A model generated the notes under the pieces. It was not told the origin of the DNA, ran no database searches, and saw only the letters and a program-made list of their open reading frames with translations. A stretch of DNA of 64,000 bases from Thamnidium elegans (taxonomy: Eukaryota > Mucoromycota > Mucoromycetes > Mucorales > Mucoraceae). The stretch covers positions 62,001 to 126,000 of the forward strand of contig JAIXMG010000044.1 in assembly GCA_025201345.1 (NCBI GenBank), in the 5' to 3' direction. Numbering within the stretch: the stretch's first letter is position 1; every line of letters starts with the position of its first letter. Positions 26,778-38,670 of this stretch are shown piece by piece. The position numbers and the translations under genes were made by a program.

Positions 26778-27825
26778 GGTAGTAGTGATGTTGACTTTGC
26801 ATTGTTCTTTGCTGCTGCTGCTGTTGTTGTTGTTGCTGTTGCTGTACTTGTTGGAAACTAATATTATGTGATCCTGGTTCTGGTAATCTACCGAGTAACC
26901 CTTCCAACTTATGTACAACCTTTGGCTTCATTCTTTTGGCATCTGCTTTTTCTTGTTCTAATTGTACTAATAAATCCATACCAGACATAGTTCTACCACC
27001 ATTTCCGTGTTGTTGACGTCTTATATTTGATGAATTAGATTTTGATGGTTGAATTTGATTTTGAAACAATGCTAATTTTTGTTGATGATATTGTTGCATT
27101 TGATGAAGTTGTTGTAAGTGGCTTCCTTCTACCAATGTTAAAATAGGCCCAGCATTTGGATCTCTATTAGCTAGCAATGCTTCATTATCATCATCATCAT
27201 CACCTCCTTCTTCTAAGTTTTCTACCGTATTAGTTTGTACAGGTTGATGTGCAGTATTCTGCATATTTCTTTGATTATGCTTTCTAGATACATTATTCCG
27301 ATTTATTTGTTCTTTTTCATCACCATCATCATCATCATCAACCTCATCGTCTATTATTTATATATGTTAATAATAAAATTAAAAAGTAAATAAAGTAAAA
27401 AAATAAATACCTTCAGAATCTTCATCATCACTTGGTAATGGTTGGCTTTTACGAATAGGCTTTTTTGTTGGTACAGGAGTATTTGATCTCAGTACAGGTT
27501 GGACACGAGGAGTAGGACTAAAATCATTTTCTTCAGTGCTTAAAATACTTTGATCATCATCTTCATCCTCGCTTTCTTCATCATCACTAGGAATACAACG
27601 TCTATTACGGTTTTTTACAACTATGATAATAAAGATTTAGTTGAATATAAAACCTGCACAGTCCAATTTTTCCCCTTAATTTTTTTGTTACAAACCTCTT
27701 TGAATAGTGATCGCTGGTGGTACAACTTCCTTATAGATTGACCCATCAAAATTATTACCGGTTGGACGACGAGGTATTTCAAATGAAAGATTATCTAAAT
27801 CGATAGTAATATCTTGTAATGACAT
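26494..27825 (-). CDS. Unknown Gln-rich protein with acidic N-terminal half
   Basis: Three exons on the minus strand: 27825-27696, 27620-27411, 27350-26494, about 398 residues. It starts MSLQDITIDLDNLSFEIPR. Acidic Ser/Asp/Glu stretches ([26 protein letters not shown]) follow. A central block looks conserved rather than repetitive: GRTMSGMDLLVQLEQEKAD, AKRMKPKVVHKLEGLLGRLP, EPGSHNISFQQ. The C-terminus is long poly-Gln with His and ends in a Ser-Pro-rich tail (RSPSPIHHRSVSPNPHIRSP), suggestive of proline-directed phosphorylation. I do not recognise the family. It lies convergent with the copper-fist gene, with 30 bases between stops. The exon structure is well supported by phase and splice sites. 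Confidence 0.7.
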
Positions 27826-28094
27826 AATTGTATTTATATATATATATAGTATATATATATATAAATATAAAAGAGGAAAACAAAGATAAATAAAAGAAAA
27901 AATATTATAGGTATTTATATGTAAAATATAAAAAGAGGGGTTAAAAAGGAGTTTATATGTATATTTGGTAATACCATCCTGTTAAAAATAGAATATATGT
28001 ATATTTATATAAACATTTTATTGTTTAGTTTATAGAACCAATTATGAATTAGTCGCACACTTTGTACAAGAGATAATACAATTAGTGTAATAGC

Positions 28095-28185
<91 letters not shown>

Positions 28186-29773
28186 GTATTCGAGAATCAG
28201 GTTATATAAACCCTTTTCAATTTTACTGCCTAGACGACAGTAACCAAGCTCTATTTTTGGATACGATATTAGATTACCAGCCATCACGGTGAATAAAATA
28301 CGTAACACAATCATGGCAGAAAGAGTATAATACCATTTTAAGCAATACCATAACCTGTGCCGAGGTCTTTTTTTTTTTACGAGTATTTATTTATACAATA
28401 TAACTACCCCGTTTTCAATTCAACAGCCATTTGAAAAAACACGGTCTAATTATTGACCCCTCAACGTAGATACTTGTTATCATATTAAGCTTTACTTTAA
28501 GCTTTTTCTTTTAAACGTATATAATTCTGTCTTTAGTATGTTGTGAATAACTACGATTTAACCAGAAAGAAGTTTTTTTTTTCTTTTTTTTTTTTGGCTT
28601 GTTTATATTTTGTAACATATGAGAATAAACATTGCTAAATTCTAGAACGATTTATACCTAGAACACATTTTATAACATGTGAGAGAAGTTTTTTTTTTTC
28701 TTTTTTTTTTTTTTTTTCGGTTCGTTTATACTTTGTATAAACATACAAGAAATAATCATTCATAAAATACATTTTATGACAAATAATTACGGGAAAAAAG
28801 CTGTTTCTTTCCAAATAGTTTATCAGAAAGTGTCGACTACGTAAAGACCTGCAATGTTCTTCTCCTTTTTTTTTCTTATAAATACAGACACATTTTCTAT
28901 TGTAATTAGATATCTAAATCATTTACGCTCCTTTCTGCATTACGGGTCCCTTTTCTTTCATTCTTCGCTCAGTCATCCGCAAGTCTTTCTAGTATCGGAC
29001 GGTAAGCTCAGATTATTCGTTTCATTCTTTCATATGCTAACCTTCTACTTTTTTATTTCTTTTATTTCCTTCATTCTAACTCTTCGTTTCATCTATCCCT
29101 TTTACTATTTTTATAATCAATTGTAAGTTTTCATATTTATTTTCTAAGTAACTTTTTCTTTATTTGATTTTATGTATATCGTATAACTTTTAAGTTTTTC
29201 TGCTTTTGTTTTATCCACGTCCAGTTCTTATTGAGGAATTAAAGCAGCTGTTTTCTATTATTATTATTATATTCCTCGGCGTGTGTGTAAAAGAGCTTTT
29301 TCTTTTTGCATGCCTTATTTCCGCGAGGAGTGATTCGAAACTCGAAAGTGCTGCGTGCTTTCAAGGAAAATGCTCGCAGATCCATATCATTATAGTGGCA
29401 CAATTTTTTCTATACGTGATTTTTACTTTAAAAAGTAACAAGAGAGGCCTTGTTCTCCTTTTTTTTTTACGAGAAAACAAACTTTTTTTTTTATGAAAAA
29501 GTAGTTCTTTTTAACTTATTTTAACTCCTAAAACAAAATGTTCACTCCAGAAGCTCCTCCTGGCATTTATATTTAAATTGAAACTGTATAAAAATACAGT
29601 GATAGGGCTGTTTTTAGTATACTTTTCATTGTTTTCCCCCTTTTGATCTTATGTTACAACCAATGTTAAAAATAGTAAATATTATTTTTTTAATGGTATT
29701 ATGATTATTATTATTATTATTATTATTATTATTTGTATGCTATAGTGCGAGTGAAGTAGGGTATGGATGAGAT
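27826..29773. other. Intergenic, microsatellites and pyrimidine-rich stretch
   Basis: About 1.9 kb without a supported gene. It includes the compound CAA/TAA repeat (28093-28182), T-rich segments near 28570-28720 and a pyrimidine-rich stretch at 28850-29160. A TTA repeat lies at 29703-29732. Frames at 28854-29126 and 29206-29496 are Phe/Leu/Ser-rich products of the pyrimidine bias. Confidence 0.5.
28093..28182. repeat. Compound (CAA)n-(TAA)n microsatellite
   Basis: About 10-11 CAA units run directly into about 19 TAA units. The 90-residue Tyr/Cys minus frame across it is a product of the repeat and not a gene. Confidence 0.95.
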
Positions 29774-30604
29774 TTATTCGTAAAAGTTGATTTCGATCTA
29801 AAGAGTATATAGGGTTAGCACCCAAATAAATAAAAGAAAATCTTTACTTACAAAGAGAAACGCTGCTTTTACTGGGTCTGATATAGACAATGAATGAGGA
29901 TAGTATACACTTGAATTTTCCGCTTCAATAAACGTAAGCAATCGTCTCACTGTTCTTTGATGGTGAGTCGAAAGAATCATTGGCGAAACATAAATTGTTA
30001 CTATTTCCAAAATATTTTCAAGTACAATCCGCCAAGACAATCTGTCTGCATAATCCATTATTTTATTTATTCCTGTAATTGTATGAGAAAACTCCTCGGG
30101 TGTAATCTGTTTTTATTTATAATGACTGAATTAGTTAAACAAGTGGTCACTATAAACGTTATCATTATTTTACCTTGCCCGTAAGTTCAACAGGATATTC
30201 AGTCTGGAATCGAGTTATACCATCTCCTAATGAATAATCTCTTTCAACTCTTACTGATTTTACAGGTACTCTTTGTTTTATATCTATAGTCGTTTCATGC
30301 CCTTTTGATGTCATGGCATTATTATCTTTGGTAGTAGAGTTCAAGTCTTTAAAAGTAGTCAGTTTAAAAATGAAATACAAAGGAAAATGATAACAATAAA
30401 AAACAATAAAAAAAAAAAGGAAAAAAGAGAAATTATTGCGTCACTACAATTACCTGTCATGATGGTAGATGTCGTTGAAACTTGTATTGGGGAATTGATA
30501 GTAGATGAGCTAGTATTATTTATTAGAGTAGTCGTATCAATATGCTTAGTATTAGAATTATAAACTGGTTTAGGTAATGTTGGTTCACAGCTATTAGTAA
30601 ACAT
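29774..30604 (-). CDS. ERF4: Ras palmitoyltransferase subunit ERF4 / golgin A7 family
   Basis: Four exons on the minus strand: 30604-30454, 30346-30174, 30106-29852, 29797-29774, about 200 residues. After a Ser/Thr-rich N-terminus comes the golgin-A7/ERF4 domain: VKSVRVERDYSLGDGITRF, QTEYPVELTGK, ITPEEFSHTITGINKM, and hydrophobic segments (WRIVLENILEIVTIYVSPM, SDPVKAAFLF), ending IEINFYE. This pattern is typical of GOLGA7/Erf4. Erf4 pairs with the DHHC enzyme Erf2 at the ER/Golgi to palmitoylate Ras. The last exon encodes only seven residues plus stop and was placed from the usual family ending. The upstream Ser/Thr-rich part is lineage-variable. Confidence 0.87.
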
Positions 30605-30691
30605 AATGAGCTGGAAAAAAAAAAGAAAAGACAGTGTTCACACATTAAAATAAAAAAAAAAAAAGGTTATTTATTTGGTGACACTTAAAAA

Positions 30692-32267
30692 TTAATTGGA
30701 AATCAGATAGGCAGCATTTAACAAGTCATTATTGGAAGAATCTTCATCTACAGACCAAATCATTACACCAGCTAACCCACTTGATTTTGCTTCATTTACT
30801 TTCGCAGTAATTGATTTAGGATCATCATAAGAAATAAAGACCATTGTCTTAGCGTTAAATAACCAAGGAGTTGAGGACTCTTTATCCCAATAACGAACCC
30901 ATGGCTTCTTTGCCGTCAAAGGTGTATCAAGTAATCCCTGGGATAACATATTACCAAATCTCCAAATACCAGATAAACCACCTGGATCCTTGGCACAGTA
31001 AGGATCTTGATAAGGCGCATCAAATGAATCACCTTTTGGTGGGTCACCTGTTACTTGATCCTGATACATATTACCATCTGACATATCTTCTTTCGCAGCT
31101 GTAAAATAATGCTTAAATTAATTAATCTTTTATATAGTATATATGTATATAGCCTTACTTGTCGATCTTCCGTAAAAAGCTAACCCACCCGTTAATTTAT
31201 TAGCAGGTACACCAGATTTTGTCCATGCTTCAATAGCCGAAACAAAACTGCTGCCATTTGATGACTGTAATGGCGCATTAGGCCCCGTTTGAGGGTTCCA
31301 CGCTCCATTGATATCATATGTCATCATATTCACTCTCGTTACTGATTGACCAATAGACTCAGTAATGTCATTGGATGTACCAGGAAAGCCTCCAACATAG
31401 CCAGCAATAGAAACTTCTTTTGATCCTTTGTCAAATTCTTGATCCAGTTCAGAACGTAGCTCTTCAAGTAAACTTGCTAAATTTGCTACATCAGATCCGG
31501 CATCAACTACGTTACATCCAGCGCCTTGTCTACCAGGATATTCCCAATCTGTTTCAAATGATATATTAGAATATATTTATACACACACATATATATATTA
31601 TTAATAAATGTAGTACCTATATCGACGCCATCTGTATCATATCTATTTAATTATATACATATATATTAATAATTATGTATCAAAACAAGCGCTCATATAA
31701 GACTTACTGCTTAATTTGATCAATATTCCATTGAATAAATTCTTTTCTGCTAGAGGCATTACTTGACATTGTACTATATAAGATTACGTTAAAATATATG
31801 TACATAAATAGCAAATGACTTAATTACCTGAAAGTAATGCTACCGGACCATCCTCCAACTGAAATAAGTACTTTAGTGTTTGATTTATGTGCAGCAGAAA
31901 CCAGCTCTGCTAATTGACTATCGGTATTGCTTTGGTCAGTCCATTGAGGTGTATTGCCTTCCGTCATAATAGCAAACGCATAGTGAATATGAGTATATTT
32001 TGTAAAATCAATATTTGACACTAAATATATTTAAACGTATACTGTTAGTTGTTTAGTTCAAACACTGAATGCAAGGTCGCTTACCCTGAAACCCATCAGA
32101 AAGCCCTATTAGAAAAAAATATATTAAGAATGAGTTCCTATTGCTTTTCCCCGTTTCTATTGTATAAAGCACTTACAGTTTGGAAAATAACCAATGATGA
32201 CTTTATCACCTTTGACTAAGGCAAAGATCGAGCATAACAATAAGCTCAATGTTTTGATAAAAAACAT
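30692..32267 (-). CDS. Secreted GH18 (class V) chitinase
   Basis: Seven exons on the minus strand: 32267-32177, 32105-32085 (21 nt), 32020-31828, 31773-31708, 31642-31617 (26 nt), 31548-31159, 31098-30692, about 397 residues. Signal peptide MFFIKTLSLLLCSIFALVKG is followed by KVIIGYFPNW at the first barrel strand. KVLISVGGWSGS is the second family motif. The catalytic DxxDxDxE is DGVDIDWE, split by the intron between exons 5 and 6. NMMTYDINGAW and GVMIWSVDED are the later barrel strands. It hydrolyses chitin outside the cell or in the wall. There is no chitin-binding module, Ser/Thr-rich linker or GPI signal, so it is the short secreted type. The two very short exons explain why parts of the N-terminal half are not seen as open frames. 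Confidence 0.92.
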
Positions 32268-33067
32268 AGTTTTTTTCTTAAAAAAAAAAAGAAATGCTTG
32301 AAATAAAAAGAAAGATTAAATATCATTCTTTTATATACACCTCTCTCTTGACGTTTTATCTAAATTGAATTACGTAAAAAAGCACATGCAATTAATTATC
32401 CCCAATTGGTATACTTTTTAGCTCATCCGCTTTGTTAGCCTTCCGTAAATCTTTCACTAATCGAGGTACTTTAATTACCGTATAGTTATCTTTGTTCTAA
32501 ATTACCACTATATCACTAATTAAGCTTTATTTTTTCGGAGTAGTAACCACAAAAAAAAAAAAAAATTAACCTTTAACCTCCCACTTCGGAACGATGTTGC
32601 TTAGATTTATTTGTTGGTGTATAATAAACATGTGTAAGAAGATATAGGAAATACAAATAAAATTAGTCCATGCTTAATTGAATCTTTTGTATCTTTCGAT
32701 GTAAAAGATGATGACGAACAAAATTATACTGTTAGCTTACTGCGAGTCACAATGATATGCTTTTATTAAATGAATGTACATATATATAAAGTTAAGTAAC
32801 GGTTATTCAATTTAGGAAACATATTGTTTTGATAGTCAACTATACATGAGTAGGAAATAATTACGAGATACGATTACATCAGAGGTATTTGTAATTGGCA
32901 ATTGTTACTAAAAAGAAAGGAAAATGTATTGTCTATTATCAACACAGAGATAGTTTATCTTACCTGACGGTCGTAATTAATTTACAGGATTACGGTACTG
33001 TATTCTTCCAATACTATTTGTATGCGTAATCAAAACGGATAAAAGTATCTACCACTATAAAGCGTTC
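32268..33067. other. Intergenic, upstream of chitinase
   Basis: AT-rich spacer with nothing recognised. It includes the chitinase promoter at its left end and runs into the Fanzor relic at its right end. Confidence 0.45.
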
Positions 33068-34123
33068 ATGAAAATAGCCGAGTTGTTTCCTTTGGAGGGT
33101 TTACACCAATTTTCATGTTTCCTTTTGAGAATTACGTTCATTACTTGTTACATGACTTTTGTGCATCTATCATTAAACAAAACACTGATACCAACAGAAA
33201 GACTCCGTCCCCGAAGACTACGACTAAGGAGCTCGATGACGGTACCAAATATATTGAAAGTTTGTCCAGGTCAGAGCTGAACAAGGCCAACATTAAATGT
33301 GTCTTGATGGATCCTGGTAGACGAGATATTTTAGTGTATGGATGAAACAAGCACCACGCAAGACAGAAAACTTATAGTTTACACCAAGATGGATAGAACA
33401 AAGCTTGTAAGAAAGTTTAAAATTCTGAGAAGAAAGACCAAGCCTGCATCAGTTCAATAATCTGAAGATAAGTTATCAAGGACGAGTTCTTCATCCGTTA
33501 ATTTGGAAGAATACAAAAAAAAAAAATATCTCAAAGTTAGAGCTTCAGTTGGAAGGGTATTATACCCATACTATGAGAATTAAAATCGAAAAACAAAGCA
33601 AAGGTATTATCCGAATAATTGCTTCGACTTCTTTATAAAAAATAAGGCCGATTTATACTTTGGAAATATATTTGTTGTAAGAATAAGAGGATACTTCCCT
33701 CAAACCAAAATCGCACATATCTCAAAATGTTTCATTAATTCTAAAAAGACCCAAATACTTGAAATAGGAACAAAAATGCCTCAAAGTAACCAAGACGGGT
33801 TAAAACAAAAAGCCAGTAGATTGCTAGAAAAACTTCAACTTTTATCGTTTAGAAAAATGAAAACTGTATTAGAAGAAAAACAATGCCCAACATCTTGTAT
33901 CATGGGTTATTATGGTAAGAATGTTGATAATAACACGAATTATGAGATTTCCAACGTCAATTATTACTTAACTGCTAGTTGTACAAATTCCTCTTGCCTC
34001 GACACAACTGCGGCTAGACTATGGAACAGGGATCTTGCTGCTGTTTTGAATTTTAAAAAGATTTTATTTGGCTTAAGATCAGGGCCTCGTCCTCCCCACT
34101 TTACTCACAACGCCAAACAATGA
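33068..34123 (+). pseudogene. Fanzor (eukaryotic TnpB-like) relic, copy A
   Basis: Broken frames on the plus strand together match a Fanzor-type RNA-guided nuclease. The 33115 frame ends KCVLMDPGRRDILVYG, the RuvC-I segment with its Asp in DPGRRD, and is then cut by a stop. Scattered frames follow, including SSSSVNLEEYKKYIK-like sequence near 33490-33530. The last frame (33776-34123) ends CTNSSCLDTTAARLWNRDL and AAVLNFKKILFGLRSG, the C-terminal zinc ribbon and RuvC-III Asp region. The RuvC-II segment is not recognisable. Several stops and shifts make it non-functional. I base the family on the DPG-RRD, WNRDLAAVLNF and LRSG pattern recalled from Mucorales Fanzor proteins. No terminal repeats were found. 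Confidence 0.72.
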
Positions 34124-34409
34124 CTTTCCGTCATGGTTATCGCTAGGTTGTTACCAAATTAGCTTTTATTAGCAATCGTTTGACTATTTAATGCTGGTAT
34201 TGTCTTTTATCAGATAAAGAGATAAAGCATTAACTAACCAATAATTGTCACTTTTTTTTATCCAGTCCCGCTTTTTTCTCCTTCTGGGAGATTCTTGCTT
34301 GGGTGTGTAATAGATTGTAGTATATGAAAAAGAAGGATTTATTATTATTATTAGTACTAATGGAATTATGGATTATTATGAGTGCTTGTTTGTGTTGTTG
34401 GGTATTAAA
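34124..34409. other. Spacer between Fanzor relic and kinase gene
   Basis: Short AT-rich spacer; a TTA repeat near 34338-34350. Nothing else seen. Confidence 0.4.
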
Positions 34410-36303
34410 TTAATTTTCGTTTTCTGAATCGGAATCACCCGTATGATATAAAGTAACTAAAATTAAAGAGTTTGTTTAGTAAACAATTACTACTTCCAAT
34501 CAAGTAAATAAATAAATAAATAAAAACTTACGAGAGTCAAATTTTTCAAATGGATTAGATTTTTCTATTTGAGCCATAACTTTTAAACCATCAGCTTCCA
34601 AGTCTAAACTGGTGCTTTCTTGAATTTTTCTAAAATTGATGGCATCAATACCATTGGGTTTAGCAATGGCAGGTATAATAGGTGGAGTCATATTTCTCAA
34701 TAAAGCGAAATTAATGTTTTTGAAGAATGGATGATGTTTGACATCTGCCGCGCCTGCACGGGATCCAAGACGTTGGTTTTCATCTTTATGTAATAATTTA
34801 CGAATTAAGTTCTTTCCATTACTAGTGATATTACCGAGGTATGGCTCTGGTTGATGAGGAAAGTTTATATCAATATGAAGGATTTTTGCAAACGTATCAT
34901 TACGCCCAGCCCCTTTAAATGGGGTAGTACCGTACTAGTTTATAAAGTAAAATAAAATGTTAGTATATATAAAATATAATTTGATCTTTTTCTTTACCAG
35001 CATTTCATAGATAAGAATACCGAGCGTCCACCAATCAACAGAACTAGTGTGACCACATCCTTTAATAACTTCAGGTGCAATATATTCTTCAGTACCAACA
35101 AAACTATTAGTACGAAGACCATCTACGCAACTTTTAGTATCAATAGAAGGAGGCTAAAAAAAAAAATATGTATATATAATGTAAGGTAACGGTTTTTTTT
35201 TGTTTTGTTTTTTACTTTGTAGAGTGTATTACTAACTAGATTAGGAGATTTAGATTTCACAACACCAGGTCTACCAGGTGGACTCGAGCCTTTACTAAGA
35301 TCGAAATCAGTCAGCATAATATGCCCACTTTGATGTAATAAAATATCTAGTAACAAAATGCCTTTTTAATTTAATTCATTAAATAAATAAACGTTATATT
35401 TACTTTCTGGTTTAAGATCACGATAGATATGTCCTTGAAGATGAAGATATTCAAGTGCTGCAATAACTTCAGAAGCATAAAACTTTGCACCTTCTTCATT
35501 TAAACATTTTCCTGGTCTCATTTGTAACGCTAAAAAGAACATATAAGAATATTTTATGCAAACCCCCACCCCCAAATAATTTTACCTCGAAAGAATTCAC
35601 CACCCATACAATATTCCATAACAAAGTAAAGATAGTCTTGACTTTGAAAGCAATGATACAATGATACAATAAATGGATGATTTGAAGTCATTAATATCTC
35701 TTGTTCTGCCAAGGCGCGTTTAATCTTGTTTCGTTTAATCATTTCTTTTTTCGATAAAACTAAATATAGAGTTAATATCATTATATATGTACATGTAATA
35801 TAAAATAAAAAAAGTACTGTACCTTTCATGGCAAATAGTTTATCAGTTCCCTTTTGTCTAACCATATAAACTTTACCAACATCACCTTTACCCAACATGC
35901 GTATTTTGCTAAAACTAGATGGACCAACTTCTACTTGTCTTACTTTAATACTTGCAGAAGAATACGTTCTTCTACATAATTTCATTCGTTCAAGTTGTTC
36001 TTCCTCAGGCTGAGTAAATTGTAAAGAGGAAGGCTTTGATAAAGGTTGAATATGGTTTGCATTAGGAGCAGAAGCAACTCTACGGATGCCTTTATTATTT
36101 GGCTTAAAGGCAGTTGTATTAAACCAAGAGTTGGATTTAGGTGTAGCATGCTTTTCGGTTGATGCTAATTGAAAATTATCGGGTACAGTAAAAGCTTGTG
36201 TTATTTCTGTTTGACTACTGTTATTACTACTACTATTGCTACTGTAATGCAAACCAGGTGAAAAATGAGTTGGTGGTGGCGCACATATCGTATCTGAAGA
36301 CAT
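34410..36303 (-). CDS. AGC serine/threonine kinase, NRC-2 / flippase-kinase (FPK1/KIN82) type
   Basis: Seven exons on the minus strand: 36303-35823, 35759-35586, 35529-35404, 35346-35216, 35153-34998, 34934-34532, 34456-34410, about 505 residues. The Ser/Asn-rich N-terminus is followed by the kinase domain: [14 protein letters not shown] (Gly loop), [20 protein letters not shown] (catalytic Lys), [19 protein letters not shown] in place of [36 protein letters not shown], and [19 protein letters not shown]. The DFD variant and [12 protein letters not shown] are typical of NRC-2/Fpk1. In yeast these kinases activate the Dnf flippases at the plasma membrane; in Neurospora NRC-2 affects conidiation and growth. 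The hydrophobic motif is not obvious in the short tail. The exon chain is phase-consistent throughout. Confidence 0.92.
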
Positions 36304-36623
36304 TTTTTTTTTATTATTATTTTAGTGTGAGGGAGAATATATAAAGAAAAGGGAAAAAAAGGCCGGAATCAGAAACCTACAAAAGCCCTTTTTTTTTCTC
36401 TTCTCTTTTTTGTGAAACCATAAATAAATTATTTAATTCTTTTTTTTTTTTCAGTATAGTGTAATCTGTATATTCCAGTCTTTCTATTATTTTTTTGTGG
36501 AATTAAAAACTGTTGATTACAGGGTGTAGCCTAACACACAAAAGCACCAACACTTTTACAACCACACACGCAAACATCCCTTATTTCGACGGGATCGTGA
36601 CTGTTAATACTCTAAAAAATACA

Positions 36624-36767
36624 TTACCGATGTTCAAAGACTTCGGTCTTGTTGACCTTTGAGAGTTGGGCAGGTCTGGATTTGAGATTGAAGCCTTGTC
36701 TAATATACTTTACCAGAATACTTTTAGTATTTGTAGCAGCATTAAAATCTCTATCCCAGTAGTGTAT
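36624..36767 (-). pseudogene. Fanzor/TnpB-like C-terminal relic, copy B
   Basis: The minus strand encodes YWDRDFNAATNTKSILVKY followed by IRQGFNLKSRPAQLSK and ends at a stop at 36624-36626. RDFNAATN matches the RuvC-III Asp motif (RDxNAAxN) of TnpB/Fanzor proteins. Nothing upstream on this strand continues the domain, so it is a 5'-truncated remnant. It differs from copies A and C, suggesting a separate element family. Confidence 0.5.
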
Positions 36768-38670
36768 TACATAGTTAGAAATTGTTAAACTAAAGAGACA
36801 GAGCGAGGGTATGACCTGCTAATAAATACCACAAAGTTAATGATTACCTGATACAGGTTTTCGCATTCCAATGTTAGAATAGTATTGCAGGGATTTTTTC
36901 TTCATTTAAATATCTATTAAAAAACCTAATGCTATGATCCAGCCTTGAAAATTATCTTTAAAAATCTGAGTACTTGAATCATCGAAGTAGAAAGACCAGG
37001 ATTTAGTTTTAACTAACTAAATCCTTTAACTTCGAAAAGCATTCCTCTATTGGACTGGTAACTCTGGAATAATATAGCATTATAATGTTAAGTATAATTA
37101 TAACTCAATAAGTTAAAAGATAATATGAAAAGAAAACCCTTTTTAAATTATTTGATTTATATATATATATAACATCAAATGATAGCTTTTATTTTTTTTA
37201 TACACATCCCAAAGACGTTTATATATTTAAATTATATACCACTTCCGATTTTTAAATTATTTTTTTTACGTAAATAGAATAGCAGAATCTTCGAATTAGA
37301 AGAGCAAGTATCATACAGCATATATGTATGAAATAAGTATAATATTAAATATACACCTTTTTTTCTAGTACTATTTTTTATATGAGTGATGATAGAACCA
37401 ACAGACCTAAACAACAACAAAAAAAAGGCTGACGGTGGTATAAAGTTTAAAGAATCTAGTGCTGCATTCTTGATTCTTGAAGCAAAAAAACCCCCGAGCG
37501 ATAAATCACAAAAAAACAAAAAAAAAAAAGATCTGTATAAATTAGGTCTTTCTTTGAAGAAAGTCTATGTCCTTAATATTTCATATAGTACTCCGTTGTT
37601 TGGGATACACATTGCGGGTTAGTTTTTATTGGACATATATGGTTTCGATTAATTCTTTAATTAACGTTACGTTTTTTAGGCGAATTTATTTTTATCTATA
37701 TATTTTACGAATGTAAACCCCAAGTTTTCGGCATGGTGAAATTATCATCGTTTGTCATGCCGGACAGCAACCTAGAGTATCATTGTCTGAAAAAGATATA
37801 TTCCATATTAAAAAAAACTGAGATAAGTCTTATAAACTTTAGGAAATTACTAATTATCAATTTCGTAGGATATTATAAAAGAAGTATTAGCTTATTTTAT
37901 TCTTTCCCCTCCCCTTTTTTTTCTTTTAGGCATTAATATTATAAAAACATTGTTGCTCTAAACATCTTACCTATAAATCTTTTATTTTTATAAATTTAAA
38001 GCTTTAGGATTGTATAAATATTTGACATACTATAACTATCTGATTTGTGGTAAATCCAAAAATGTAGTAAAGAAAATAGATAATGTTTCTTCTCAGAGGA
38101 ATAAACTCAAGTATTTATATTGATGTCTACGAGAAGCAACAGCTTTGCGTTATCCCTTAAAATTAAAAGATATCCGATCAAGTCTTGTATTACATGTCTT
38201 TTACTACGTCGTCAAGACCGCAGCATTCTATTACTATCATTAATATACATATTATCCGCAACAATTATCCAACTACTATAAATACTCTAAAAGAATTATT
38301 ATTGAACGCAGTATCTTATTTTTATTATAACCTATTTTACTGTTAAATATCTCTTTCTCTTTTCTCTTAATTAATTACCCCCAACATCTGAATACGTATA
38401 ACAGATACATACTTTATTTTTATAGGATATTGAGAAAAAATAAGTAAATTTTTGGGGAAAAGTTAAGTAGTGTTTTTGAGAAAAGATAAATATAGTTATT
38501 GAGGAAATTTGAATACAGAATTTGAGATAAATTTGATATAAAAATATGCTAGTAAACAGTTCAAAAAGAAAAAAAGAGAAAAAAAAAGTTATAGTTAAAG
38601 AAAAAAGAGCTTACCAAAAGTAAATAAGGGTTATACAAATGTTATAAAGGATATAAGTTAAGATGAAGGA

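Noticed and set aside
28042..28314. 90-residue minus frame rich in Tyr and Cys
   Set aside because: It is the translation of the (CAA)n(TAA)n microsatellite and has no other content.
28854..29496. Phe/Ser/Leu-rich plus frames suggesting a membrane protein
   Set aside because: The composition follows from a pyrimidine-rich stretch; no start context, no conserved pattern, and the real gene nearby is ERF4 on the other strand.
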